NCBI GenBank assembly: GCA_029204045.2
Contig: CM055072.1
Location: 6,546,682-6,610,681 of the forward strand
Reading direction: 5' to 3'
DNA: 64,000 bases
From: Tillandsia leiboldiana
Taxonomy: Eukaryota > Streptophyta > Magnoliopsida > Poales > Bromeliaceae
Part shown: positions 1 to 10,724 of the stretch, one piece after another
Position numbering within the stretch: position 1 is the first letter of the stretch
Layout of the letters: each line of letters opens with the position of its first letter
Notes under the pieces: model-generated
What the model saw: only the letters and a program-made list of their open reading frames with translations
Databases searched by the model: none
What the model was told of the DNA's origin: nothing
Translations under genes and position numbers: made by a program

Positions 1-1567
1 ACAGTTAGAAAACAAGTGTTTTACCCAAACCCCGAAGGGCTGATGCCTTTGTCCAATCAAACAAGAACAGACTCCAGCGGCCCTTCGATGTTTGGAAGAA
101 AACATTGGTAGACTAAAATCATGTATATGTCGAAAAGGGTTCTGGGTTCTAGGTCCGGCTAACACTAGTAAACTACTGCCACTAACACAGTGGCGACGAC
201 CCAAACAGGGGAAAACAAGATCTCTCGGGTCCACCGTTTACCCCAAACGGTTCCCGATACAGACAAGCGAACCACTACATCTACCAGACTCCACTCTGCT
301 CGCAAGCACGAGTGTAATGCATCCCACACTATAGAGAAGTCCCGACCACTCGGCCCACTACCCGGGCGAGGATAACACTAAGTCCAGGAATGAAACATCA
401 AGTGTGGATGTCTAAGCATAAATAACCCTAGCCCAAGTGAGGGTTTTCTACTGGTCTGGTTACACATGCAACATATGACGGGGGTGCTAGGTCAGGTTCC
501 AATATAACAAATATTTAACATGATAGTAGGAAGCAAGAGATCACAAGATCGACAGATAAAACAAGGATCAACAATTCCTACACTCTAGCATGCTACCCAA
601 GTCCAATCACTATCATGCATGATTCTATATCAATAGAATTAGAGTACAGTCCATAGATCTTGAAAGCAAGCCACCCACCTGAAAACGCTAACTGTCCGGA
701 GCCGTACAGCTGAGAAAACCAGGAAAATAACCACTCAAGGTCCAACAGGTCCAGCACAGCCCACAATCCCTCCTGGGTACAACATAAGGCTACAGTTACA
801 CTTTAAATCCAATAAAATCCAGGTTTTACAAATCTGCTGGGAACAGTCCACTTACTGCGAAATTTTCACCTATAAAACGAACTCCAAAAATTCTGATAAA
901 AATACCACGGCGATCCTCGCGTCGATAGCTTCGAAACGGGTACCTGCACGTCCAATTCCGAGCACCGTAGGCCAAGTTACAAATTCCACAGTATCGGTGC
1001 GCACAATCCCAAAACCATTCAACTGTAAACTCTTGTACAGATAAAAGGAACAGTGTATACCTTCGGGAAGGTCTCCAAAAATTCCAAGAAAAATCCACGA
1101 TGATCCTCGCGTCGAGTAGATGAAAAAAGTCTATAAGCACGTCTTGATCCGAGACTCGTGCGCGAAGATCTCCTCAAAAGAAGGTGCTGCCCTCACCAAA
1201 ATCTCACAGCAAAAAGGGTCCCAATGAGCACGAGAAAACACCTCGAAAAACGTGAAATCTGAAAATGTCCGAGAAACCCAAAATCGTAGCCTCACCTGTT
1301 ACGAATCCAGCAGCGAAGAAATCGCTCGAAAAGATCGTCGGAGTAGACCAGGGGAGCTAAAACACTGCTGCTGCGCCGAAGAAGAACACAGGAACCACCA
1401 CGTCGCGCCGCGCCGTAAAATAGAGAACCTCGGGATGCGTGCCCATAAAATCCCAAAACTTTGCAGGTGGATCCAGAGCTTGAAGATGAAGAATTCTTCT
1501 TAAGGTTGCTCGGGCAGAGGAGGCTCGAAAAGAGGAGAAAAGGGGAGAAGAAAGAGGCTCGGGCTGC

Positions 1568-1575
1568 TATTTAAA
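1568..1575 (-). promoter_or_regulatory. TATA-like box of the gypsy LTR
   Basis: TTTAAATA on the minus strand, at the same place as TATAAATA boxes in the related LTRs (10797, 16902, 45953). It lies just downstream, in element orientation, of the GC-rich tandem repeats. The site is inferred from position and motif only. Confidence 0.5.
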
Positions 1576-1615
1576 GGCCCCAAAAACAAAAGAAGAAATA
1601 CCAAAGATGTCCCAA

Positions 1616-1745
1616 GTTTCGGGCGGCTACAGTGCAGCCCGGCCCGGATTCGGGCGGCTACAGTGCGGCCCAGCCCGAATTCGGGCGGCTACAGTGCAGC
1701 CCGGCCCGGCCGGTTTCGGGCGCGCACAGTGCGGCCCGGCCCGGC
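1616..1745 (-). repeat. GC-rich tandem repeat next to the LTR promoter
   Basis: Four imperfect units of about 34 bp, each with TTCGGGCGGCTACAGTGC or TTCGGGCGCGCACAGTGC followed by a CCCGGCCCG block. Related LTRs carry two such units (46003-46095, 55345-55425, 63237-63317) or one unit turned into a palindrome (10700-10724). The repeat lies directly upstream of the TATA-like box in element orientation, so it is a candidate U3 enhancer with variable copy number. Confidence 0.7.
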
Positions 1746-1789
1746 CCAGCCCGCACACGGGATCCGGCCGGACGCTTGCTTGGTCCGAC

Positions 1790-2215
1790 CCGCGCCGGCG
1801 CCCGCCACGTGTCCCCCGAACACGCCGCAGCCGTGCAAGCCGCCACGGGGAGCGCCACGTGTCCCTGCCCGCGTCAACGCGGCAGGTGGCGCCCGCGAAT
1901 CAGCGGGCGCCACGTGGCACCTCCCGCGTCGCCCGCGCCTGCCCCGCGTACGGCCACCTGCCCCGCGCGCTGCGTGGACCGCGCGCTCATGCGCCCGCCA
2001 ACCGGGTGCCGCCACGTGGCGCGCCCCCGGTCCACGCCGCCCCGCGCACTCCCGCAGACCGAGCGCACCAGAGCCGCCCAATCAGGCGCTGCCACGTGGA
2101 CACCTGCCGGTCCACGCGCCTCCCGGTGCACCCCGGTCCAAACCCCAGTGCTCCGTGGACCCAGCTGCGTGCGCCGGCCAATCAGGGCCTGCCACGTGGC
2201 TCCCCCGCCGGTCCA
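1790..2215 (-). promoter_or_regulatory. G-box and CCAAT cluster in the LTR U3
   Basis: At least six CCACGTG cores (G-box/ABRE-like) recur every 40-120 bp, several directly behind CCAATCAG (for example CCAATCAGGCGCTGCCACGTGG at about 2078-2100). G-boxes bind bZIP and bHLH factors in plants, and CCAAT binds NF-Y. The other gypsy LTRs here hold the same pairing (CACGTGGC with ATTGG at 10350-10450). Regulation by stress or hormone signals is an inference. Confidence 0.45.
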
Positions 2216-2497
2216 CGGCTCCCCCATGCACCAGAAATCCAGTAAATTTTCCGGGAGTCCGTTTTTGGGCATCCGGACTCAGAATTTGGCAAACAAAAAG
2301 CCATTTTCAAGCGTTTTTCCGCGCTGAATCCAATTCCGCTGTCTATTTGGCCTAATTCTTTCTCAAAATTTCGGCAAACCCAGCCGAAAGCCAACACAGC
2401 TAATAAAACCTTACAGGGTCCATCTGTGGCATCCCATTGATGCACCATGGGCCAGATACACCAACAACAGGTGTTCTAACAGTGGATCCATCGGAAA

Positions 2498-4150
2498 ATG
2501 CTGCATGGGGTTCGGGGGTCCTACAATGAATCTTTCACTGACTATTACACACGATTGCAAGACATCGTAAACTCATGTGCTAACTTGGGAGAGAAGATTC
2601 CAGAATTTAAAGTTGTAAGAAAGATATTAAGAACTCTTCCTGAACGATTTCGCCCAAAGGTCGCAGCCATTGAAATAATTAAACACCCGGACGAAATGCG
2701 TGTAGAAGAATTAGTTGGCTCACTTCAAACATATGAAATGACTTTTCCTACTAACTATTCTTCTGGAAAGGCATCCTCTTCTAAGTCTTCAGGTTTAGCA
2801 TTGAAAACAACGAAAGAAGAAGACGCGGATTCATCCTCCTCAGACGATGACGAGAACCTATCTATGGAGGATTTTGAGAAGTAGCTTGCTCTCTTGACAC
2901 GAAGATTTCGCCGAAACTTTCGAAGGGGTAACTCAAGTAAAACTCCATCCTTCGTAAAGTCGAAGAAAGGCAAAGGTTCTTCAAACTTCAAATCAAGAAA
3001 GCAAGAGGGCTTTTCTAAGGATAAGAAAAGCTCAGAGGGACAAATCCAGTGCTTCAAGTGCCGAGGCTACGGTCACATTTCAACGGAGTGTCCCAATAAA
3101 AATCCGTCAAAGAAGAAAGCGATGCAAGCCGTCACTTGGGATGACACCTCATCGTCAAATGAGTCATCGTCAAGTGATGAAGAAGATAACGCAACGGCAT
3201 TCCACGCGTCCACATCTTCACCCTTCATGTGCTTAATGGCTAGTACATCCGAGTCGTTGTCCAACTCCACTGTTGAAAAGACTGCAACGGACGATGAATC
3301 GGATAATTCTGAAGGTGAAGATTTTGCTCTTGCCTACCATAAGCTTTTGAGGGATTCAAAGAAACTGGCAAAGCAAAACAAGAGTTTGAGAGGGAGATTG
3401 TAGGATCTTGAAGAAGAAGCAAAAAGGGCATCTTCTCTCTCAAACGCTCTTGAAGTGGAAAGGGATAATCTGATTAAAATAAATGTTTCCCTTCAAGAGT
3501 CCAATGAGCAATTCGAGAAGAATTATGTAGATATGGTGAACAAAGCGAATTACTTCTTGAAGCTCTACGGCGAGGCTCGACAGGAAAAATTGGAAATGGC
3601 AGAGACCATTTTCCAACTCAAGGATGATTTACAGCAGTTTTCTTCTGGAAGGAGTAAGTTGGATAAGCTTCTTGGTCTCGGTCAAACAAATCGGTTCGGC
3701 CTCGGATACACTCAAACTGGAGACATTCCTAGTTCGAGTGGGACAGTCTTTATGCCCCAGTCGGTATCTCCTCCTCCGACACCGGAATTGACGACAAACG
3801 ACGACAACAAACCTACTTCCCCCTCTTCGGGATCGTCAAGCACCAAGGTATGTTTTCGTTGTGGTATTGCAGGGCACATAAGGAGAAATTGCAAGATGGG
3901 AGCCAAACGCTCAACTCAAGCACTTCTTGCAACGACTACCAAAAAGGTGATTCCTCGGAAATCAAATGCAAATTATTCAAAGGAAAAGAGCCTCGGTAGT
4001 TCATCAAACAAGACGACGACGTCAAGGAAAAGCAATGGATCAAACAAGACGCTTTCACCAAAGGTATCAACTTCACAATCATTTCCGACGTACACCAAAA
4101 CCCGAAAGGTTTGGGTACGCAAAGGTGAAATCTTCCCTTGTCTTGTTACT
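2498..4150 (+). pseudogene. gag: Sirevirus Gag region, N-terminus missing, two stops
   Basis: Capsid and nucleocapsid part of a copia polyprotein. A UBN2-like segment (DYYTRLQDIVNSC, then VEELVGSLQTYEM) occupies 2530-2745. Lys- and Ser-rich acidic linkers follow, with two CCHC zinc knuckles at 3050-3091 (CFKCRGYGHISTEC) and 3851-3892 (CFRCGIAGHIRRNC), and a predicted coiled-coil stretch at 3350-3640. The frame is shared with pol. It carries in-frame TAG codons at 2882-2884 and 3401-3403, both explainable as C-to-T changes in glutamine codons. The N-terminal part of gag is absent because the gypsy LTR adjoins at about 2500. It cannot make full Gag. Confidence 0.85.
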
Positions 4151-6140
4151 AATATTTTCTTGCATGCATATGATAATTCGTCTTGGTATCTGGATAGCGG
4201 TTGTTCCCGTCACATGACCGGTGATAAAAACTGCTTTCAAAATTTTGAGAAAATCTCCGGAGGACTTGTAGTTTTCGGAGACGGTCAGTCTTCCAAAATT
4301 GTTGGAAAAGGAACAGTAGCTATTCCAGATGGCCCGATTCTGAATAATGTGTTATTTGTTGAAGGCCTTAAGACTAACCTCATAAGTATCAGTCAACTTT
4401 GTGACAATGGTTTTTCAGTTAATTTTTCATCTGTTGAATGTGTTGTAACTGATAAGGACCATGTTTTCTTTTTAAAGGGGGTTAGATCTGAAAACAATTG
4501 TTATGTTGTTCCCAATAAAATTTCTGAAAACTGTAACTTAGCCTCTTTGAATAATGAAACACTTTGGCATGAAAGGCTAGGTCACATAAATTTTAAGGAA
4601 CTTGCTAGAATTTCAAACAAAGACGTGGTCAAGGGGGTTCCAAAACTTTCACTTAAACAAAACATTGTGTGTGGTGGTTGTCAAAAGGGGAAACAATCCA
4701 GGACTGCACACAAGAACTTGAACCACGTTGGTACTAAACGGCCCTTAGAATTATTGCATATGGATCTTATGGGGCCGACTCGTCAACCATCTTTGGGAGG
4801 TAAATGGTATATTTTCTTATTGGTTGATGATTTCTCTAGATACTCATGAGTAGCATTTTTAAAAGAGAAAGCTGATACTTTTGATTCTTTTCACGAGATT
4901 TGCCATCGTATTATGATTGAAAAGAATGAAAAGATCATTCGTGTTAGAAGTGATAGAGGTGGAGAATTCATAAATTCTAAATTCATTGATTTTTGCACTT
5001 CCAACGGCATTAAATATGAATTCTCAGCACCCTATACACCTCAACAGAATGGTGTAGTTGAGCGCAAAAACAGGGTTGTTCAAGAGATGGCACGTGTTAT
5101 GCTTCATAGCCGGAATTTACCGCTATATTTTTGGGCTGAAGCAGTGAACACCGCCGTCTATGTAATTAATCGAGTGTATTTGCGCCCGGGAACTTTAAAT
5201 ACACCATATGAACTATGGTTCTGTAGAAAACCAAACATCAAATATTTTCGTATCTTTGGGCGTCGCTGTTACATCTTACGTGACCGCGAAAATCTTAGAA
5301 AATTTGACTCTCGAAGTGACGAAGGGATTTTCTTGGGTTATTCTACAAACAGTAGAGCATATCGGGTATTTAACTTGGAATCTAAAACGATTGTAGAATC
5401 TCTAAATGTTAAAGTAGATGAAGCTTTTCACTCTGCATCTGAAAAATCTACCCCTGATGTCTCTATTGATGATGATACTCCTGTAAATGCATCTTCTCAT
5501 GATAATACTTCTAATATTAATGATGCATCTAATGGCTCTTCTAGTTTATCTGACATACAGGATTCATCACATGTTTCCCCGAGGACTCCGTTACCTCAAA
5601 CGTTAAGAATCTCCAAGGATCATCCAGAAACGAACATTATTGGAGACCCTCATGAAGGAGTCAGGACTCGGAGACAGTTGGTTTGTGGATTCGCTTGTTA
5701 CGTTTCCTTAATCGAACCAAAGAATGTCAATGAAGCTCTTCAGGATGACTACTGGATTGAAGCAATGCAGGAAGAGCTTCATCAGTTCGAACGAAACAAA
5801 GTCTGGAAATTAACGAAGCCTCCGATCCAACACAACGTGATTGGTACTAAATGGATTTTCAAGAATAAGAAAAATGAGGATGGTACCATCATCAGGAACA
5901 AAGCACGTCTAGTTGCTCAAGGCTACTCTCAAATAGAAGGTATAGACTTTGATGAAACTTTCGCCCCTGTAGCTAGACTCGAGTCCATTCGTATCTTATT
6001 CGCTATTGCTTGTCACTTTAAAATACAACTCTTTCAAATGGACGTTGAGAGCACGTTTTTAAATGGGTACTTAAACAAGGAAGTTTATGTGGCTCAACCG
6101 AAAGGTTTTGTAGACCATAAACAACCTAATCATGTTTTTC
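4151..6140 (+). pseudogene. pol: Sirevirus protease, integrase and N-terminal reverse transcriptase
   Basis: Protease: WYLDSGCSRHMTG with the catalytic Asp at 4193-4195. GAG-pre-integrase zinc finger: WHERLGH at about 4564 and CGGCQKGK at about 4672. Integrase core D-D-E: Asp at 4763 (HMDLMGP), Asp at 4952 (SDRGGEF), Glu at 5060 (NGVVERKN). RT starts near 5740 and has FQMDV with an Asp at 6041. A TGA stop at 4847-4849, where a Trp is expected, cuts the integrase. The frame ends at 6166 after a deletion at about 6140 that joins the RT fingers/palm directly to its C-terminal part. Nonfunctional. Confidence 0.88.
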
Positions 6141-7034
6141 GCAGAAACCATGGAAAGCGAATTTGAGATGTCTATGATGAGCGAACTGACATACTTTCTT
6201 GGATTGCAAGTGAAACAAAATGATGAAGGCATCCATCTGTGTCAATCCAAGTATGCAAAGGAGTTGGTAAAGAAATTCGGATTAGAAGATTCTAATGATT
6301 TTCCGACTCCTATGGGAACTAGCAATAAGGGATTAGGAAGTAAATCTCTTAGTGAAAGTGTAGACGAGAAACTTTATCGAAGTATGATTGGAAGTCTACT
6401 CTACCTCACAGCTAGTCGCCCGGACATATCCTTTAGTGTTGGGATCTGCGCGAGATATCAGTCAGCACCAAAGGAGGATCACCTGAAAGCGGTGAAACGG
6501 ATCATCCGGTACGTCAAAGGAACTGTAAACTTCGGAATTTGGTATCCTATGGGAACAAGTCTTGACATTATAGGATTTTCAGATGCCGATTGGGCAGGAT
6601 TAGTGGATGATCGGAAAAGTACGAGTGGTGCATGTTTTTATCTTGGCCATTGTCTTGTTGCATGGCATAGTAAAAAACAGAACTGCATTGCACTCTCGAC
6701 TGCCGAAGCGGAATATATCTCAGCGGATAGTTGTTCAACTCAACTCATTTGGATGAAAAGCGTGTTGAGCGACTTCCGAATTTCAGCAACTTTGGTAACA
6801 ATTTTATGTGACAACACTAGTGCTATAAACATTTCCAAAAACCCTGTGTTGCACTCAAGAATAAAACACATTGAACTTAGATATCATTTTCTTAGAGAGC
6901 TAGTTGAATCAAATACTCTTCAACTTTCCTACATTTCAACTGAGGATCAATTAGCTGACTTTTTAACAAAACCTTTGGATCAAAAACGTTTTATTCATTT
7001 GCGTAAGGCAATTGGAATGCTTTCCTTGAAATAA
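6141..7034 (+). pseudogene. pol: Sirevirus RT C-terminus and RNase H
   Basis: This continues the polyprotein in another frame after the RT deletion. It opens with ELTYFLGLQVKQ (end of RT) and runs through LYLTASRPDI to RNase H: DADWAG at about 6582, TAEAEYISAD at about 6700, and CDNTSAINISKNPVLHSR near 6810. The end at 7034 is the natural C-terminus for the family. The expected Y-x-D-D catalytic motif between the NHVF segment and this part is missing, so about 70-80 codons were lost and the RT is dead even without the stops. Confidence 0.85.
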
Positions 7035-7372
7035 TTTCTTTTTGAAACCAATCCTTAGGTTAGGTTTTGTTTTTGTGTTTTTGTTCTTTACCTATGCTTG
7101 TACATAGAACATTAATTGAGCATTAGTTATATTGACTTTAACTGCATCCTTTTATATGTTTAGAAATTTATTATGCTTTAGATATCATAATATTTCAGTT
7201 GATGCAATGATCATTTATGTCAATTAAGTCATTTCTTAAAGTGATCAAAGTCAATTTCTCTCTCAATGATCTCTTGGTATAGTTTTTATCTTATTTGACT
7301 ATTTAGTCGAGTATGAAATCGAGATTAATATTTGGTTGAATACTTTATATGTTAAATAATTGATAGCCAATT

Positions 7373-7381
7373 GAGGGGGAG
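7373..7381 (+). other. PPT-like purine tract 1
   Basis: GAGGGGGAG shortly after pol. Sireviruses are known to repeat PPT-like GGGGGAGA motifs upstream of the 3' LTR, and two more follow at 9376-9390 and 19748-19758. Confidence 0.45.
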
Positions 7382-7957
7382 TCAAAGAAAAAGTGTTATG
7401 CTCAAAAGATGTGGAAAGAGTTACATCCCAATGAGGAGTGTGAAAACTACCACCACATGGAGGAAAGAGCTACCACCTCGGTCGTCCAAGTACTGTGTGC
7501 AGCTACCACATGTATACCAAGCATGGTTTTTCAAGATAGTTAAATAAAATGCATGTTGAAATACTTGACTTCGTCAAATTTCAAGGTTGGTATAAGGTGG
7601 GGATTTTAATGAAAGATGCTCAAAGAGCCACTCTCTTCAACAAATTGTCTAGATACATTATCTAATATATTTGGGATTTCAAACATCTATTGATCTTGAT
7701 ATTTCATTTTCTTTACCAAATTGTTGATTTGATAAAGGCATTACGCATAAGATCATGTTAGATGTGTTTGGAATTGTTCAACTTTAAGGGATTTAATTTT
7801 TATAAATTTTCGTCTCATTATTTGGATATTGTTGATAGATTTTGCATAATCTATTTCTTTTAGTATGAAACGATGATTTTATTTAAAGTTGATACACAAA
7901 AGTACTTACAATCTTTTTCTGGATTTTCTGAATTTATTTTTCTGAAGAAAAAGTTTG

Positions 7958-8058
7958 GAGCCGGTCCGGACTGGACAAGCTGATCCGGACCCCGAACGTA
8001 GGAAAATCCTGCGGGTACCCGATCCGGACTGGATTCTTCAGGCAGTCCGGACCGCGGC
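7958..8058 (+). repeat. Internal CCGGAC repeat cluster, homologous to the LTR cluster
   Basis: Five copies of TCCGGAC-type motifs, including GATCCGGACTGG and CAGTCCGGACCG. TCCGGACCCCGAACGTAGG at 7984-8002 differs by one base from 20007-20025 in the 3' LTR. This is therefore a copy of U3 material inside the element, not chance similarity. It lies upstream of the extra ORF. Confidence 0.7.
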
Positions 8059-8600
8059 TAGGGTTTTATTAAAAACAAAAGGGATTTGATTTCTTTTACT
8101 ACAATCTTTTGTTCAAAAGTCTCCAGAGCTTCTCTCTCTAGAATTCAAGTATTTTGGAGCCTTCCCAACTCATTTTCTCCAAATCCAAGTGAGTTTTCTT
8201 GATCAAAATCTCAGTTTTTCACAGGTTTTCTATATTTTTCTCAAAACGTGATGCAAATCTCATATCTTTTTCGTTTGTGATTTGTTTTTGATCAAACTTC
8301 TTTTGAAATAAGAACTCTGGGTAGATTAGTTTTGATTATATGTTAGGTTTTCTCTTGATTAACAGATTTTTAGGCTTCGATTTCTAAAAATTCGGTTTTA
8401 GGGCATATAATAGGAATTTTCGAAAATCATGGAATTGATCTATTTTTAAAATTCTTTTTGCAAAACTAATTTGATTCCTAGTCTCTGTACATGATAATGA
8501 TTGTTTAGGTATAATTTTTCAAATTTTTGAAAATAAACAATTTTTGTCGTGTTCTTGAGTTGTTGTTCACAGGACTTGTCTCTCCCAACGGACAGTAGAA

Positions 8601-9236
8601 ATGGTAATCACTTGGATCATATTTCTTCTTTCTGCCATGGTTCACGCGAAAGCAACGACCAAGCCTAAGAGGGCCAAGAAGGCAAAGAAAACTCGAGATG
8701 ACTCCGAGACGGAATCAGAAACTGAATCAATCGACTGGGTTGAGCTGTTGGTTGAAGCGACAGTTCCTACTGCTTCCAAAGGGAAAGCACTTGCTGAAAC
8801 CTCTAAAGCAAAGGCGCAGGATATTGCTGATGAGGAAGACGAATTGTATGTCAAGAACAAAAAGCTCAAGAAGTCCAAACATTACACTAGACAGGAAAAT
8901 GTCAAGGGGAGTGGAATTCAAATCACTGAATCCCTCTCTAGAGCACACTCGGTACCTAGAGAATCCCCATGGGCTGAAGGCCAGCATGCATCATCTGCCT
9001 CTACAGCTCGTCCAGCGACTTCAAGGAGAAACGCTCTAGAAGCTACCGTATTGGCCTCCATTCATCAGGACCAAAGAAGACTTTCTGCTGACCAAGAGAA
9101 ATTGGCATTAGGTCTCCGGCAAATGGCCGCTGAACAAAAACAGATGAAGAAGAAATGTTCCAAAATATCACGAATGCTGAAAGGGATTTTGAACAAGATA
9201 GACGATACCAGTTCAGACAGTTCTGATTTGGCTTGA
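8601..9236 (+). CDS. Extra ORF at the Sirevirus envelope-like position, function unknown
   Basis: Intact 211-codon frame downstream of pol. The N-terminus is hydrophobic (residues about 3-17, ITWIIFLLSAMVHA), resembling a signal peptide or anchor. A Lys-rich stretch follows (20-32), then acidic/Ser-rich DSETESETESID (35-46), a Lys-rich patch at 84-95, and a C-terminal heptad-like coiled coil (about 152-200) ending in a Ser/Asp-rich tail. I recognise no domain. Sireviruses often encode a rapidly diverging protein here, called env-like from position, with coiled coils and hydrophobic segments. It could instead be a captured host fragment. It is free of stops although the adjoining pol is broken. 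If the intron-like 8189-8572 is real, ATG 8601 is the first ATG after the acceptor. Confidence 0.6.
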   Translation: MVITWIIFLLSAMVHAKATTKPKRAKKAKKTRDDSETESETESIDWVELLVEATVPTASKGKALAETSKAKAQDIADEEDELYVKNKKLKKSKHYTRQENVKGSGIQITESLSRAHSVPRESPWAEGQHASSASTARPATSRRNALEATVLASIHQDQRRLSADQEKLALGLRQMAAEQKQMKKKCSKISRMLKGILNKIDDTSSDSSDLA

Positions 9237-9375
9237 TCTTTGGCTTATATGCTCTAACTTTTATCTTTTTATGCATTTTTTTTTTAGGTACTTTTAAGTG
9301 TTAGTTCTCAGTTCACTTTTAGTTCTTGAACTCTTAACTCTTCCTTCTTTTGTAATTTTGGCTAAGTTTTGTGAC

Positions 9376-9390
9376 AAAAAGGGGGAGAGA
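9376..9390 (+). other. PPT-like purine tract 2
   Basis: AAAAAGGGGGAGAGA shortly after the extra ORF. It matches the core of the terminal PPT at 19748-19758, but no LTR start follows. Confidence 0.55.
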
Positions 9391-9806
9391 GTATAGGAAC
9401 TTTGAACAATGCACAAATGCTCTGTGATTGACCATGACTATACTTGTGTGAGAACAATGCTGAAACTAAGGTAAGTATAACTTTCAACTTTGGTTTTATA
9501 TGTGTTTTGATGCATGCCTCCGCTAACTATTCGACTAACTATTTGGGCATGTAATATAACTAACAAGTTGCTTGTTGACTAACCTTTCTGTGACATTTGG
9601 ATTTGTATTGCTTAGAAGATATGTCGTTTTTTTTATTGTGATTTTCATAGATATCTGAATTTGCAAATGTCATGATGAGTATAAACTCTATCTCTGTGTT
9701 TGGTTTTGATTGTTGAAAATTCTTGAGGTTACTAACGATCTTTTGTGTCAAGAATGATTTCTTTTGCATAGATTACAGATGTCTAAGTCTAGAGTCTGTT
9801 TTAGGA

Positions 9807-9811
9807 GTTTA
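9807..9811. repeat. Left target-site duplication GTTTA
   Basis: GTTTA directly precedes the 5' LTR (TGTGATGACC) and is repeated at 19626-19630 directly after the 3' LTR. A 5-bp duplication is typical of LTR-retrotransposon integration and proves that 9812-19625 inserted as one unit. Confidence 0.95.
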
Positions 9812-10699
9812 TGTGATGACCTGGATCTCTGCAGAGCTGTGGTAGAGTCATTGGTGACATCTGGGGAGCTCGTACTGTGTGTTGGAGGTGTTTGTGCACC
9901 AATTGGACAGTTGTGGCGGACTTCGGGCTTACTGGATCACGTGGGTGATCAATGGACTCCGTCGGATCGTTAGAAGTGGTTTTGCGCGATGCGGATATTA
10001 AAAATGGACTCAGCGCGAAGTTTGGACCGAGGAATACCTTTCCGGATGCCATCGGCAAATTTTTGGGTTGGAATTTGGCAAAATGGACATCAAATTCGGA
10101 TTCAGCGCGCGAAAACGGTCAAAACGGACTACCCACTTGTTATTTTTGTGCATCGGGTACTGTTCATGCCGGAACAGTGTTTCCGGCCGCCGGCGGGCAG
10201 CGGCGGCGGCGGCGGGCAGCGGCAGAGCACGGCGGACGGGCTCGGGCAGGCGGCAGGGCAGCCGCGGGCAGCGCGTGGGCGTGGGCAGCGCGTGGGCAGG
10301 CGCGCGGGTGCGCAGGCAGGCGCGCGGTCCACGGGCCGTCGTGCACCAGGGGTTGGACACGTGGCTTCTTTGGATTGGTCGGTGCAGTGGACTTGGACCA
10401 CGGAGCAGGCGGGCGCGGTGCATGGACCGGCGGGACACGTGGCGGTTTCTGGTTGGCGGGCTCACGCAGGCAGGGACCACGGAGCGCGGGGTGCCTCGGA
10501 ACAGTGCGCGGCAGGGGGTGCCAGGCGGCGCGCCAGGGTTGGTCGGGGGGGGTTAGTGCGGGCCAGGTGGCGCCCTGTGATTCGCGGGCGCCACCCACCC
10601 GCGTTGACCAGGCGGGCCACGCGGCGCTACGCGGGCGGCGGGGAAGGCTGTTGCCTGTTCGGGGGCGACGTGGAGGCCCGTGGCGATTTCGGGCGCGCA

Positions 10700-10724
10700 C
10701 AGTGTTGGGCCGGGCCCAACACTG
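10700..10724. repeat. 25-bp palindrome upstream of the LTR TATA box
   Basis: CAGTGTTGGGCC, one G, then its exact reverse complement: 12-bp arms about 70 bp upstream of the TATA box. The 3' LTR has the same palindrome at about 16805-16829. It occupies the place of the CACAGTGCGGCCCGG repeats in related LTRs. Confidence 0.8.

Larger units (their letters stand above)
1..2500 (-). mobile_element. Giant gypsy LTR, minus strand, cut by the window edge
   Basis: The sequence matches in order the minus-strand gypsy LTRs at 42838-46965 and 60119-64000: a block with AACGGTTCCC and ACGAGTGTAA, then GATCCTCGCGTCGATAGCTTCG, a TATA-like box, and a very GC-rich block. The TATA-like box at 1568 is about 930 bp from the right end, against about 1.0 kb in the complete LTRs, so the LTR start is nearly intact and should lie at about 2465-2505. 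The flank on the right is Sirevirus gag, so this element most likely inserted into that gag and the rest lies left of the window. The exact boundary and duplication are not resolved. Long GC-rich open frames at 1607-2355 are not genes. Confidence 0.75.
7035..8600 (+). other. Sirevirus 3' spacer between pol and the extra ORF
   Basis: AT-rich and without a long frame. It contains a G-rich purine tract (7373-7381), a CCGGAC repeat cluster matching the LTR (7958-8058), a pyrimidine-rich stretch (about 8130-8150), a splice-donor-like GTGAGT at 8189 and an acceptor-like TTGTTGTTCACAG ending at 8572, just before the ATG at 8601. This arrangement could give a spliced message for the downstream ORF, but that is inference. 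Confidence 0.5.

Noticed and set aside
1607..2355. Long overlapping GC-rich open frames (Pro/Arg/Ala-rich), also at 9952-11142, 16047-17247, 46045-46611 and 63304-63939
   Set aside because: Open in several frames on both strands because of high GC; they lie in LTR U3/R regions shared by all copies and match no domain.
2400..2510. Large deletion joining a gypsy LTR to copia gag
   Set aside because: Distance from the TATA-like box to the junction fits a nearly complete LTR start, so insertion of the gypsy element into gag is simpler; the boundary is not exact, so a small deletion stays possible.
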